Shown here piece after piece: positions 8,246-18,020 of a stretch of 64,000 nucleotides of DNA. The notes under the pieces were generated by a model. It was not told where the DNA came from, ran no database searches, and saw only the letters and a program-made list of their open reading frames with translations. A program made the translations under genes and the position numbers. Source of the DNA: an uncultured Thermomicrobiaceae bacterium (GTDB lineage: Bacteria; Chloroflexota; Chloroflexia; Thermomicrobiales; Thermomicrobiaceae); the NCBI GenBank assembly GCA_938082375.1, contig CALKCJ010000015.1, positions 62,001 to 126,000 of the forward strand, in the 5' to 3' direction. Each line of letters opens with the position of its first letter. The first letter of the stretch is position 1.

Positions 8246-8761
8246 TCAGCGCCCGCTCGTCCTCTGACGCGGGAGACGACGCCCGGCCTGCTGTACAGGC
8301 TCCACCATCCGCGACCCGAAACCTTCAGCAGTGCCGAGCAGCCGCCTGAGTCCGTAAAGCTCGACAGCCAGGATACTGAGCGTCAGTACCGCAGAGACGA
8401 CGCACCACTGGCAGATTGCCCGGATCACCCAGATTTCGAGGTAGGTCAGGTACGCCGCATACAGGGTACCCGCGAGCGCGACGGCGAACGCCACGCTCGT
8501 CACGAGGTCACTGCGTTCCGCCCACCGCCAGCGCGCCACTCCAAGGCTCACCAGCGTGAGATACATCCCCGTGCCCAGCAGCGCGATCGGTATGCCACCG
8601 ATTTCGGCATACGGGCTGTTCTGCACCGTCTGGCAGTCGCCGACGCCGCAGACCAGGATTTCCTGCCGGTAGTGCGCCATGGTCAAATACCCGGCTACGC
8701 CGATTCCGGCCAGCGCGAGGATGAGTGAGAGCAGTTGCCAGCGTGCAAGCTGCCTGATCAT
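8246..8761 (-). CDS. Vitamin K epoxide reductase (VKOR) family protein
   Basis: A 171-residue integral membrane protein with four or five helices. It carries the loop cysteines CGVGDC, the conserved SPYAEIGGIPIALLG turn and the catalytic CQWC pair at the end of helix 4. In bacteria this enzyme reoxidises a periplasmic or extracytoplasmic DsbA-type thiol oxidase and passes electrons to quinone, replacing DsbB. The adjacent DsbA-like gene overlaps its start by 4 bp (ATGA), so the two are made together as one disulfide-forming pair. The C-terminal 25 residues are basic and not part of the family core. Confidence 0.93.
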   Translation of the reverse strand: MIRQLARWQLLSLILALAGIGVAGYLTMAHYRQEILVCGVGDCQTVQNSPYAEIGGIPIALLGTGMYLTLVSLGVARWRWAERSDLVTSVAFAVALAGTLYAAYLTYLEIWVIRAICQWCVVSAVLTLSILAVELYGLRRLLGTAEGFGSRMVEPVQQAGRRLPRQRTSGR

Positions 8762-9495
8762 GGGAGCTCCGCCTCGATCGCGGTCAGGATATCCTGGTAG
8801 TACCGGACTTGCACCTTCTTTCCGTTCACGAAGAACGTCGGGGTCGAATTCACCCCGAGCCCTTGCGCTTCTCGGTACATCGCCTCCACCTCGCCCCGGT
8901 GCTGGCGGCTGTTGACACAGGAGTCGAATTGCCTCACGTCCAGCCCCACGGCTTGGGCGATCTGCTTCAGGCGAGCTACGGTGAACGAGCCGACGTTCTC
9001 ACCACGCTGGTTGGCAAACAGGGCGTCGTGGTACTCCCAGAACTTGCCCTGATCCTGCGCACAGAAGGCCGCCTCGGCCGCGAGCTTCGACTCGTCGCCG
9101 ATAAAGGCGAAATCGCGGTACTCGAACCTGATCTTTCCGGTGGCAATGTAGTCTTGCACGAGCTGAGGGAAGAAGGCCTCCTTGAACCGGCGACAGGCCG
9201 GGCACTGGTAATCGCCCCATTCCACCACCAGCACCGGCGCATTCGGATTGCCGAGGACGCGCCCCTCTCGCGGGATAGCGTCGTAGTTGGAAGCGACAGT
9301 CGCCACCGGAGCTGACTCATCGCCTGAGGCTGGCCAGTTGGCCACGATTAGCACGAGGACGCCAATGACGGCCACTGCGACCGCACCGCCGAGAAACATC
9401 ATCTGCCGCCGGCGAATAGCCTGCTGCTCGGCCCGCCGACGCTGTACCCTGCGCGAAGTCTGGCCCCTTGCCTGCTCTCTCGACTTCGTCGACAT
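8758..9495 (-). CDS. Membrane-anchored DsbA-family thiol oxidase
   Basis: A 245-residue protein with a highly basic N-terminal tail, one transmembrane helix at about residues 33-53 and an extracytoplasmic thioredoxin-fold domain. VVEWGDYQCPACRRFKE contains the CPAC active site, and GVNSTPTFFVNGK the cis-proline loop. It would introduce disulfides into exported proteins and be recycled by the VKOR encoded next to it. The ATG at 9495 follows GGGGGGA and starts exactly at the basic tail; an in-frame extension to 9618 adds 41 unrelated residues. Two further cysteines (FCAQD, DSCVN) match the extra pair seen in many Gram-positive-type DsbA proteins. Confidence 0.92.
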   Translation of the reverse strand: MSTKSREQARGQTSRRVQRRRAEQQAIRRRQMMFLGGAVAVAVIGVLVLIVANWPASGDESAPVATVASNYDAIPREGRVLGNPNAPVLVVEWGDYQCPACRRFKEAFFPQLVQDYIATGKIRFEYRDFAFIGDESKLAAEAAFCAQDQGKFWEYHDALFANQRGENVGSFTVARLKQIAQAVGLDVRQFDSCVNSRQHRGEVEAMYREAQGLGVNSTPTFFVNGKKVQVRYYQDILTAIEAELP

Positions 9496-9575
9496 GTCGC
9501 AGTCTATCCCCCCAGCGTCGTACGCACACTCCCGCCCAATGGTAGCATGGTTCACGGAGTGAGCCAGAGCCACCC

Positions 9576-10058
9576 TCAAGAGTCGGGTGCCAAGCGTTCC
9601 AACCTCTGCCGGTACCAAGACACGAGAACTTCTTCGGCGACCACCTGCACCGCGGCCGCTGCCGGGATCGCGAGTACCGCGCCGGTGATCCCAAGCAGTT
9701 CCGCTCCCGCGAGGACTGCCACGAAAACTAGTACCGGGTCGAGATCGAGCTGCGACCCCATTCGATGAATGGGGAGATTACAAGCCCCTTGAGGTCCTGG
9801 ATCAGCACCGAACTGGCGACGGTCAGCGCCAGCGCGATCCACCGATCCGTCGCCGCGAGGATAAACAGCGGGACACGTGCCAGCCAGGTGCCTACCCGCG
9901 GGATGATCTCGCACACCGCTACGATGACGGCGAGCAGCGGGAAGGAGACACCGATCAGCCACAGCGTTCGTAGGTCAGCGCGCCCACGATCAGCATCACC
10001 GCCAGCTTGGCACCCACGTACTGCCTCAGCCAAAGCCAGATGCCGGTCAACGCATTTC
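9576..10058 (-). pseudogene. Broken AI-2E-family permease (C-terminal remnant)
   Basis: Three frames of the minus strand must be joined to recover one protein. 10058-9980 reads LTGIWLWLRQYVGAKLAVML, then a second frame gives GVSFPLLAVIVAVCEIIPRVG and IQDLKGLVISPF, and a third gives PVLVFVAVLAGAELLGITGA and VQVVAEEVLVSWYR. Order and motifs match the C-terminal third of AI-2E/PerM family permeases (about 350 residues), including the conserved IIPRVG and P-V-L segments. The N-terminal two thirds are absent and at least two frameshifts are present. Expression as a functional transporter is not credible unless sequencing errors explain both shifts. Confidence 0.75.
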
Positions 10059-10356
10059 GGGTCTACTTGCGGTATTCGCCAGGAGTCAGCTCCTGGACGG
10101 TACGCAGTCTGGTTCCTGGGCCTGGCCGAGTAGGCACCGCATCACGGTCGGTGATGGGGGTCGGGAGTCGCCTCGCTCATCATGGGGTGGGCGCCCTCTC
10201 CTCGTCCACAACGCCGGGGGTTCGGACTCGCTCGACTGTCTACACGATTGTCGCAGACAGGCGCACGCAGGCCAACGCTCCGGGAGCACACTTCGGTGAG
10301 CGTGGACACGGAGTCCGCGCCGCTTCTGTCGGCGCGGCAGATTTCGATTGGGGGAC
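10059..10356. other. Gene-free stretch before the structured RNA
   Basis: No protein-like frame is seen on either strand. A hairpin CCGCGCCG/CGGCGCGG at about 10316-10338 followed by a weak T-rich tract may end leftover transcription from the left. Otherwise the segment appears to be noncoding debris next to the broken permease. Confidence 0.4.
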
Positions 10357-10385
10357 TTGACACGGAGACAAAGATGTGGTGTACT
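10357..10385 (+). promoter_or_regulatory. Promoter of the 10.4-kb structured RNA
   Basis: TTGACA (10357-10362) and TGTACT (10380-10385) are separated by 17 bp. The expected start at about 10391 coincides with the 5' arm of the closing stem of the RNA described next. Confidence 0.6.
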
Positions 10386-10389
10386 TCAA

Positions 10390-10587
10390 GTGCGGTCCCG
10401 AGGAGTTGAGCTCGGACCGGCGAAGAGATCCGACTCGACCGGGAAGCCGGAAGAGTTGACCGTAGACCCGAAAGGGAAAGCGGCACCGGTACAGGTCAGC
10501 TCCGCCTGGCGAAAGCCAGAGGGGAGGTGAACTCCGAGGCCGGCGGAGAAGCCGGGATGAGTGAGGCCCGTCGGGGCCGCACTTTTT
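10390..10587 (+). ncRNA. Unclassified structured noncoding RNA, about 198 nt
   Basis: The segment has every boundary expected of a small RNA gene: a consensus promoter directly upstream, and a closing stem joining the first bases (GTGCGGTCCC, 10390-10399) to the last (GGGGCCGCAC, 10573-10582), followed by TTTTT. A local GGCCC/GGGCC hairpin at the 3' end can also act as terminator. Inside are several compact hairpins, two capped by GAAA tetraloops (CCC-GAAA-GGG and CTGGC-GAAA-GCCAG), plus CCGG-GAAG-CCGG and CCGGC-GGAGAA-GCCGG. None of the hallmarks I know for RNase P RNA, tmRNA, SRP RNA or common riboswitches is present. Frames through it are short and unlike proteins. A 6S-like role cannot be excluded from length alone. 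Confidence 0.6.
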
Positions 10588-10895
10588 CCCTCTTCCGACC
10601 AATCCGGCGGAAACCCGTCAGGCCAGCCCACCGAGCGAGTCGGAATCATCGCGGTCGGTACTCACCTCGCCGCCTCCTCTTGACAGGGATGGGGCTGATC
10701 CACTCTCAAATCGTAACCCCAGGGGGACTCGCCGATCGTTCCCGATAGTTAAGCAATCGTTATAGCATGATCAGAAAACCCGATAGCCTCGAACATTCGA
10801 TCCCTTGCATCACAGAGGCTGCTGCGCTATCCTACGCTGCTAACCGCTGCCCGCTCGGGAAGCCCGCGCAACGGCGCGCGAGCGAAGGAGGAGCT

Positions 10896-11125
10896 ATGGA
10901 CGCAGCGCTGCACTCGAGCGAGTTGGGGTGTCCCCTTTCATTACGCCTGTTAATGCCTGGGCGATCGACGGCGATCCCCTTCCACCACCCCAAAGCCTCC
11001 CCCATGCCCAGTACCCCCGGTAGGCGCGACGTTTGGCGCTGCAGTGGCGCCAGGACTACCTGGGGCCGGCTGAGGCGCTAGCTTCCAGACCGGCCGAGCT
11101 CACCGACCGGCAAGCCACACACTGA
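10896..11125 (+). pseudogene. Degraded small gene of unknown family
   Basis: An ATG at 10896 has a strong AAGGAGGAG site 4 bp upstream and starts MDAALHSSELG. After about 12 codons protein-like sequence continues only in another frame (FITPVNAWAIDGDPLPPPQ), then meets a TAG, and continues in that frame as RRLALQWRQDYLGPAEALAS to a TGA at 11123-11125. The composite looks like a real protein of about 75 residues that has suffered one frameshift and one stop. I do not recognise the family. Codon use after the shift is typical of the genome. Confidence 0.35.
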
Positions 11126-11373
11126 ACTAGCGGGCGCAACCGCCCCCACTCCCGTGTAGAGCACCGATCCTGAGCATCTCCACGGAGACCTAGCACGGGC
11201 CAGCGTCGGGCCGAGGGACAGGAGGATACGGAAAGCCTCCAAAGCGAAGAAGGACGGTAGCGGAACCGGGCAAAGGAGCGAACACAGGGGTAACCGAGGC
11301 TGACCCACGGGCAGCGCAGCCCGCGACGGAGCGGAGCTGCAACCTCGACGACGAGGGAAGGGAGTTGACCGCG
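11126..11373 (+). promoter_or_regulatory. Purine-rich leader region of gltB
   Basis: The 248 bp before gltB contain no open frame of interest. The final 150 bases are rich in GGA and AAG runs and include short dyads (for example GCAGC/GCTGC near 11310-11345). I compared it by eye with the glutamine (glnA) riboswitch because of a GGACGGTAGCGG stretch, but the pairing strand is absent, so no riboswitch is called. A GGGAG ribosome site precedes the ATG at 11374. Confidence 0.3.
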
Positions 11374-14300
11374 ATGCAGCGATCACACTGGGACGAACGC
11401 CTGGCACAGGCGCCGCTCTACCGACCGGAGTACGAGCATGACGCCTGCGGAACCGGCTTCGTGGCCGACCTCTCCGGCAGCCCCAGCCACCAGATCGTCC
11501 GGTACGCCCTCGAGGCGGTCGTCAATCTGACCCACCGGGGCGCGGTCGACGCGGATGCAAAGACCGGCGACGGGGCTGGGATCACCATTCAGCTCCCGCG
11601 CCGGCTGCTGGCCCGCGAACTGACGCGTCTGACTGGCCTCCAGCCCGATCCCACCGACCTGGCGGCCGGGCTGGTCTTCCTGCCGGCCCACGATCCGGCA
11701 GCCGCCGAAGCCTGCCAGGCTGCGCTCAACCAGGCCCTCGCTGCCCAGGGGACGCCGGCCCTGGCCTGGCGCCAGGTGCCAGTGCGGCCTGAGGTGCTCG
11801 GGCACAAGGCGCGCGAGACGATGCCGGCTATCTGGCAGGTGATCGCCGCCCGGCCGAGCGGGCTCGATACCCTCGAGTTCGAGCGGCGGCTCTACCTCGC
11901 CCGCCGGGTCGCCGAGCGCTTCGCAAAGGAGCACGGCATCGCCAGCTTCTTTGTCCCCTCGCTCTCCTGTCGCACGCTGGTCTACAAGGGGTTGTTCGTC
12001 GCCCGCGACCTGGGTGAGTTCTACCTGGATCTGCGCGATCCTGAGCTGGAGAGCGCGCTCGCGCTCTTCCACCAGCGCTACAGCACCAATACCTTCCCGA
12101 CCTGGCAACTCGCCCAACCCTTCCGCCGACTGGCCCACAACGGCGAGATCAACACGCTGCAGGGCAACCGTAACTGGATGCGCGCCCGCGAGCCAGAGCT
12201 CGCGTCCGAGGTCTGGGGCAAGCGGATCGCTAAGCTGCTGCCGCTCATCGACCCCGAGGGCAGCGACTCGATGAGCCTCGACAACGTCCTCGAGCTGATC
12301 GAACTGTCTGGACGTGACATCCTCCACGCCGTCGCCATGCTGATCCCCGAGGCCTGGGAGAACATGCCGGCGACGGACACGGACGTGCGCGGCTTCTACG
12401 CCTACCACGCCTGCTTGATGGAACCCTGGGACGGGCCGGCCGCGATCGCGTTCACCGATGGGCGGATCGCTGGCGCCGTGCTCGACCGCAACGGCTTGCG
12501 GCCGGCCCGCTACTCCGTCACTGACGACGGGCTGGTGGTGCTGGCCAGCGAGACCGGCGTCATCGACCTCAGCGGCCGGCAGGTTGTCGAGCGCGGGCGC
12601 CTGGGGCCGGGGCAGATGCTGGCAGTCGATGTCGAGACCGGGCAGCTCTGGCACAACGAGGAGATCAAGGCCCGGCTCGCTGCCCGGCAGCCCTACCGCG
12701 CGTGGGTACAATCCGGCTTCCACCGGCTCTCCGCGGCCCGATCCCACGCCAACGGGCACGAGCCCGACGCGAGCGGCCAGCTCACCCGCCAGATCGCCTT
12801 CGGCTTCAGCGCTGAGGACCTGCGGCTGGTGATCCACCCCATGGCAGCCGAAGCCAAGGAGCCGCTCTGGTCGATGGGCGACGACACGCCGCTCGCCGTA
12901 CTCTCCCGCTTCCCGCGTCCGCTGGCCCACTTCTTCCGCCAGCGCTTCGCCCAGGTCACCAACCCACCCATCGACCCGCTGCGCGAGAAGCTGGTGATGT
13001 CGCTCGACGTCTACCTTGGATCGCGCAAGAGCATGCTGGCCGAGACGCCGGAGCACGCCCGACTGTTGCATTTGCCCAGCCCGGTGCTGCTCGAGCCCGA
13101 CTTCGCCGCGCTCCAGGCACTGGACGCCCCGGAGCTCCGCCCGGTCACGCTTGCGGCTGTGTTCCCAGTTGCCGCCGGGCCAGGCGGGCTCACGGCCGCG
13201 CTCGAGGCGCTGCTCGAGCAGGCCGAGCGGGCGATCGACGAGGGCGCCACGATCTTGGTCCTGAGCGACCGCGGGGTCGACGCCGAGCACGCGCCCATCC
13301 CGATGCCGCTGGCGGTCGGTGGGGTACACCACCACCTGATCCGCGTCGGCAAGCGTATGCGTGCCTCCATCGTCTGCGACACCGGCGATAGCTGGGATGT
13401 CCACCAGGCGGCCGTGCTGATCGGCTACGGCGCCAGCGCGGTCCATCCGTACCTGGCGCTGGAGGCCGCCCGCGCCCTGGCCGGCACGCGCGGCTGCGAG
13501 GAGCTCAGCGCTGATGACTTGGCCGCCCGTTACAAGAAGTCGCTCGACGCTGGCCTGTTGAAGGTGATGTCCAAAATGGGCATCTCCACATTGGCCAGCT
13601 ACCAGGGTGCCCAGCTCTTCGAGATTATTGGACTGGCCCCAAAGGTAGTCGAGCGTTTCTTCACCGGCACGCCGGCCCGCCTGGCCGGGCTCGATCTCGC
13701 CGGCATCGCCGAGCGGGTGTTGCAGCGCCACCGCGAGGCCTACTCTGGTGACGCGACCAAGCTGCCCGACTACGGCCTGGTGCGCTTCCGCAAGGACGGC
13801 GAGTACCACGCCTTCAGCCCCACCACCGTACGGGCGCTCCAGGAGGTCGCCGAAAGCGGCGATCGGGATCGCTACCGCAACTTCGTCCGCCTGGTCGAAG
13901 AACGTGAGCCAGCGGCCCTGCGTGACCTGCTGGTCTTCAAGCCCACCACGCCGATCCCGCTTGCGGAGGTGGAGCCAGCCGAGGAGATCCGCCGCCGCTT
14001 CGTGGTCACGGCGATGTCGCTGGGCGCGCTCAGCCCCGAGGCGTTTCGCACCCTCGCGATCGCCATGAACCGGATCGGCGCCCGCAGCAACAGTGGCGAG
14101 GGTGGCGAGGATCCCGACTGGTACTATGAGCCGGGCCCGGACATCCCGCACAGCCGGATCAAGCAGGTGGCCTCGGGCCGTTTCGGCGTCACCACCGAGT
14201 ACCTGACGCGGGCCGACGAATTGGAGATCAAGATCGCCCAAGGCTCCAAGCCCGGGGAGGGCGGGCAGCTTCCGGCACACAAGGTGACCGCGCTGATCGC

Positions 14301-15906
14301 CCGGCTGCGCCACGCCGTGCCCGGCATCTCGCTGATCTCGCCGCCCCCGCACCACGACATCTACAGCATCGAAGACCTGGCCCAGCTCATTTACGATCTC
14401 AAGCAGGTGAACCCACGGGCGCGCGTCGGTGTCAAGCTGGTGGCCGAGGCCGGAGTGGGCACGATCGCCGCGGGCGTCGCCAAGGCCCACGCTGACTACA
14501 TCCTGATCAGCGGCCACGCTGGCGGCACCGGCGCTTCGCCGCTCTCGTCGATCAAGTACGCCGGTGTCCCGTGGGAGCTGGGCCTGGCTGAGACCCAGCA
14601 GACACTGGTGCTCAACGACCTGCGCAGCCGGGTGCGGCTGCGCACCGACGGCGGTCTCCAGACCGCCCGCGACGTCATCATCGCCGCGCTCCTCGGCGCC
14701 GAGGAGTTCGGCTTTGGCACCGCCGCGCTGGTCGCGATCGGCTGCGACATGGCCCGGCAGTGCCACCTGAATAGCTGCCCCACCGGCATCGCCACCCAGC
14801 GCGAAGACCTGCGCGCCCGCTTCAAGGGCACGCCCGAGCAGGTGATCAACTTCTTCACCCAGCTCGCGGAGGACGTCCGCCGCTACCTCGCGCAGCTCGG
14901 CGCCCGCTGCCTGGACGAGATCGTCGGCCGGGTCGAGCTACTGGAGCAGGCGAAGTGCAGCAATGGGCCGGGCGCCGCACTCGACCTCTCGCCGATCCTG
15001 GCTGCGCCGGGCGGGCCAGCTACCCCGCGGCGCTGCCTCCAGGAGCGGAACGACTTTGACGATGTCAGTGGCCCACCGCTCGATGAGCAGTTCCTCGAGC
15101 AGGCTCTGCCGGCGCTCGAGCAGGGCCGGCCGGTACAGATCACGGCCCCGGTGCGGAACCACCACCGGGCGGTTGGCGCTCGGCTGGCTGGCGCGCTCAG
15201 CCTGCGCTACGGCCGCGAGCGGCCGCCGGCCGGGCTGGTCGAGCTGCAGGTGACCGGGCAGGCCGGTCAGAGCTTCGGCGCCTGGTGCACCCATGGCCTG
15301 CGGCTGATCCTCGACGGTGAGGCCAATGACTACGTGGGCAAGGGAATGGCCGGCGGCGAGATCATCGTCCGGCCGATCGAGGAGCCAGTGGACGAGTCAC
15401 GCCCGCACGTGATCGTTGGCAACACGGTGCTCTACGGGGCGACCGGCGGCGAGCTCTATGTGGCCGGCCAGGCCGGCGAGCGCTTCGCGGTCCGCAACTC
15501 CGGCGCAGTCGCCGTCGTCGAGGGTGTCGGCGACCATGGGTGCGAGTACATGACCGCAGGAACAGTGGTCGTCCTCGGCGAGACCGGGCGTAACTTCGCC
15601 TCCGGCATGACCAACGGCGTCGCCTACGTGCTCGACCAGCATGGCCACTTCCCCGCTCGGTGCAACCCCCAGTACGTCGGGCTGGAGCGCGTGACCGAAC
15701 CTGAAGACGCCGAGCGGCTGCGCACACTGATCGAGCGGCACGTCGCCTGGACCGGCAGCCGGCGGGGGCAGCAGATCCTGGCCCGGTGGGAAGACTACCT
15801 GCCGCGCTTCTGGAAGGTCGTGCCGCACCCGGCGATTGAGGCACCGGCCAAGGAACCCGTGCGCCGCGCGCGCCAGGCCATGGCCACAGCGCCAGCCGCC
15901 GACTGA
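11374..15906 (+). CDS. gltB: Glutamate synthase large subunit
   Basis: A 1510-residue enzyme that makes two glutamates from glutamine and 2-oxoglutarate in ammonia assimilation. The N-terminal Ntn amidotransferase begins near ACGTGFVADL, whose Cys becomes the catalytic residue after propeptide removal. The central FMN/2-oxoglutarate synthase region (about residues 850-1180) contains GEGGEDPDWYYEPG, GEGGQLPAHKVT and SGHAGGTGASP, and the 3Fe-4S cysteines lie in CDMARQCHLNSCPTG. The C-terminal beta-helix GXGXG-type repeats close the protein. Length is normal for the family. I use ATG 11374, with GGGAG 10 nt upstream, not the TTG at 11365. No small subunit (gltD) lies beside it, so reductant delivery is by another locus or ferredoxin. 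PII and AmtB genes follow on the opposite strand. Confidence 0.97.
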   Translation: MQRSHWDERLAQAPLYRPEYEHDACGTGFVADLSGSPSHQIVRYALEAVVNLTHRGAVDADAKTGDGAGITIQLPRRLLARELTRLTGLQPDPTDLAAGLVFLPAHDPAAAEACQAALNQALAAQGTPALAWRQVPVRPEVLGHKARETMPAIWQVIAARPSGLDTLEFERRLYLARRVAERFAKEHGIASFFVPSLSCRTLVYKGLFVARDLGEFYLDLRDPELESALALFHQRYSTNTFPTWQLAQPFRRLAHNGEINTLQGNRNWMRAREPELASEVWGKRIAKLLPLIDPEGSDSMSLDNVLELIELSGRDILHAVAMLIPEAWENMPATDTDVRGFYAYHACLMEPWDGPAAIAFTDGRIAGAVLDRNGLRPARYSVTDDGLVVLASETGVIDLSGRQVVERGRLGPGQMLAVDVETGQLWHNEEIKARLAARQPYRAWVQSGFHRLSAARSHANGHEPDASGQLTRQIAFGFSAEDLRLVIHPMAAEAKEPLWSMGDDTPLAVLSRFPRPLAHFFRQRFAQVTNPPIDPLREKLVMSLDVYLGSRKSMLAETPEHARLLHLPSPVLLEPDFAALQALDAPELRPVTLAAVFPVAAGPGGLTAALEALLEQAERAIDEGATILVLSDRGVDAEHAPIPMPLAVGGVHHHLIRVGKRMRASIVCDTGDSWDVHQAAVLIGYGASAVHPYLALEAARALAGTRGCEELSADDLAARYKKSLDAGLLKVMSKMGISTLASYQGAQLFEIIGLAPKVVERFFTGTPARLAGLDLAGIAERVLQRHREAYSGDATKLPDYGLVRFRKDGEYHAFSPTTVRALQEVAESGDRDRYRNFVRLVEEREPAALRDLLVFKPTTPIPLAEVEPAEEIRRRFVVTAMSLGALSPEAFRTLAIAMNRIGARSNSGEGGEDPDWYYEPGPDIPHSRIKQVASGRFGVTTEYLTRADELEIKIAQGSKPGEGGQLPAHKVTALIARLRHAVPGISLISPPPHHDIYSIEDLAQLIYDLKQVNPRARVGVKLVAEAGVGTIAAGVAKAHADYILISGHAGGTGASPLSSIKYAGVPWELGLAETQQTLVLNDLRSRVRLRTDGGLQTARDVIIAALLGAEEFGFGTAALVAIGCDMARQCHLNSCPTGIATQREDLRARFKGTPEQVINFFTQLAEDVRRYLAQLGARCLDEIVGRVELLEQAKCSNGPGAALDLSPILAAPGGPATPRRCLQERNDFDDVSGPPLDEQFLEQALPALEQGRPVQITAPVRNHHRAVGARLAGALSLRYGRERPPAGLVELQVTGQAGQSFGAWCTHGLRLILDGEANDYVGKGMAGGEIIVRPIEEPVDESRPHVIVGNTVLYGATGGELYVAGQAGERFAVRNSGAVAVVEGVGDHGCEYMTAGTVVVLGETGRNFASGMTNGVAYVLDQHGHFPARCNPQYVGLERVTEPEDAERLRTLIERHVAWTGSRRGQQILARWEDYLPRFWKVVPHPAIEAPAKEPVRRARQAMATAPAAD

Positions 15907-16340
15907 GCACGTCACGCTGGAAACGAGCGCCGACAAGGAACCGCCCGCAGGAGTACCCCCTGCGGGCGGCCGCTGGGTGGGTACGCCTGAGCTCGAAGCG
16001 ACCGGCGTCACCGCGGCTTGATCCCGCTCGCCGGTACGAATCCGGTAGACCCGCTCCACGGGCAGTACAAAGATCTTGCCGTCACCGACCTGGCCGGTGC
16101 GCGCCGCATTCATAATGGCCTCGACCGTCGGCTCGACGAAGTGATCCGACACCCCGATTTCCAGCCGCACCTTCTGCGAGAGTTCCATCTTGATGGTCGT
16201 GCCGCGATAGGTCTCGACTTGCTCGGTCTCGCCGCCATGCCCGCGGGCCGGCGTGATAGTCAGCCCGCGGACCTCGGCCCGGAAGAGCGCCTCCAGCACG
16301 TCGTTGAGCTTCTCGGTGCGGACAATCGCGATGACGAGCT

Positions 16341-16344
<4 letters not shown>
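15397..16344 (-). CDS. glnB: Nitrogen regulatory protein PII, with no stop codon at the usual place
   Basis: Residues 1-115 are a complete PII protein: KLVIAIVRTEKLNDVL, T-loop HGGETEQVETYRGTT, the B-loop VGDGKIFV and the C-loop end RIRTGERDQAAVTPV. It binds ATP, ADP and 2-oxoglutarate, reports nitrogen status and gates AmtB. The start overlaps the amtB stop (ATGA) with GGAGGT before it, giving an amtB-glnB operon. Homologues stop at about 112-115 residues. Here the frame stays open for another 200 codons, through a terminator hairpin and then antisense across the last 510 bp of gltB. The working protein presumably ends near 16000. The extension has no domain I recognise. Confidence 0.85.
15941..15969 (-). 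terminator. Hairpin terminator between gltB and glnB
   Basis: CCGCCCGCAGG pairs with CCTGCGGGCGG around a 7-nt loop. On the minus strand the stem is followed by TTCCTTGT, so it fits glnB better than gltB. It lies inside the glnB frame because that frame has no stop codon before it. Confidence 0.65.
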
Positions 16345-17639
<1,295 letters not shown>

Positions 17640-17986
17640 CGTCGAGCACCTCTCCAACTTCGACTGCATCACGGCAGTCACGCACTCCCAGCAACTCCCC
17701 GACCGCCGGCTACGCGACACCCGTCGGCGCGCCACCGGCACCGCCGGAGGCGCTACGGTGGACGCGCCCACACGACCCGGGTGAGTGATCTCAGTTGTGC
17801 ACACGCCCAATATATCGGCTCCATTAGTGACCTCCGACAGCACTCTACCGGCCAGCGCAGCACGCGTCCAGGTTTGGACGACCAAATGAAGGACGAGATT
17901 TTATGCAGTGAGCACAACACACGCTCGGTAGATCGAGCGTGCCGCGATCGGACGGGAAGCGCTTGCACGACCCGCGGCGAACTGGT
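17640..17986. other. Divergent intergenic region amtB / MFS gene
   Basis: This holds the outward control regions of both genes. On the minus strand a TATATT at about 17812-17817 could serve as the amtB -10 box but has no convincing -35 partner. No palindrome typical of a known nitrogen regulator is evident. Confidence 0.35.
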
Positions 17987-17995
17987 TGCTATACT
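17987..17995 (+). promoter_or_regulatory. Extended -10 promoter of the MFS gene
   Basis: TGCTATACT is an extended -10 element (TGn plus TATACT). The predicted start at about 18002 gives a 5' leader near 20 nt ending at the GTG start with its G-rich ribosome site, which supports the short form of the protein. Confidence 0.6.
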
Positions 17996-18020
17996 CCGCG
18001 CCAGTACGGGGGGTGCAGAG

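Noticed and set aside
10386-10649. Minus-strand 87-codon frame through the structured RNA
   Set aside because: No ribosome site and no family match; paired stems and the terminator explain the sequence better as RNA on the plus strand.
11126-11373. Glutamine riboswitch in the gltB leader
   Set aside because: GGACGGTAGCGG and AAGGAGCG recall glnA motifs, but the upstream pairing strand and loop are absent.
11383-14766. A 1127-codon open frame antisense to gltB
   Set aside because: It mirrors the codon pattern of gltB and reads as low-complexity Asp/Val/Arg sequence with no family motifs; a typical shadow of a long GC-rich gene.
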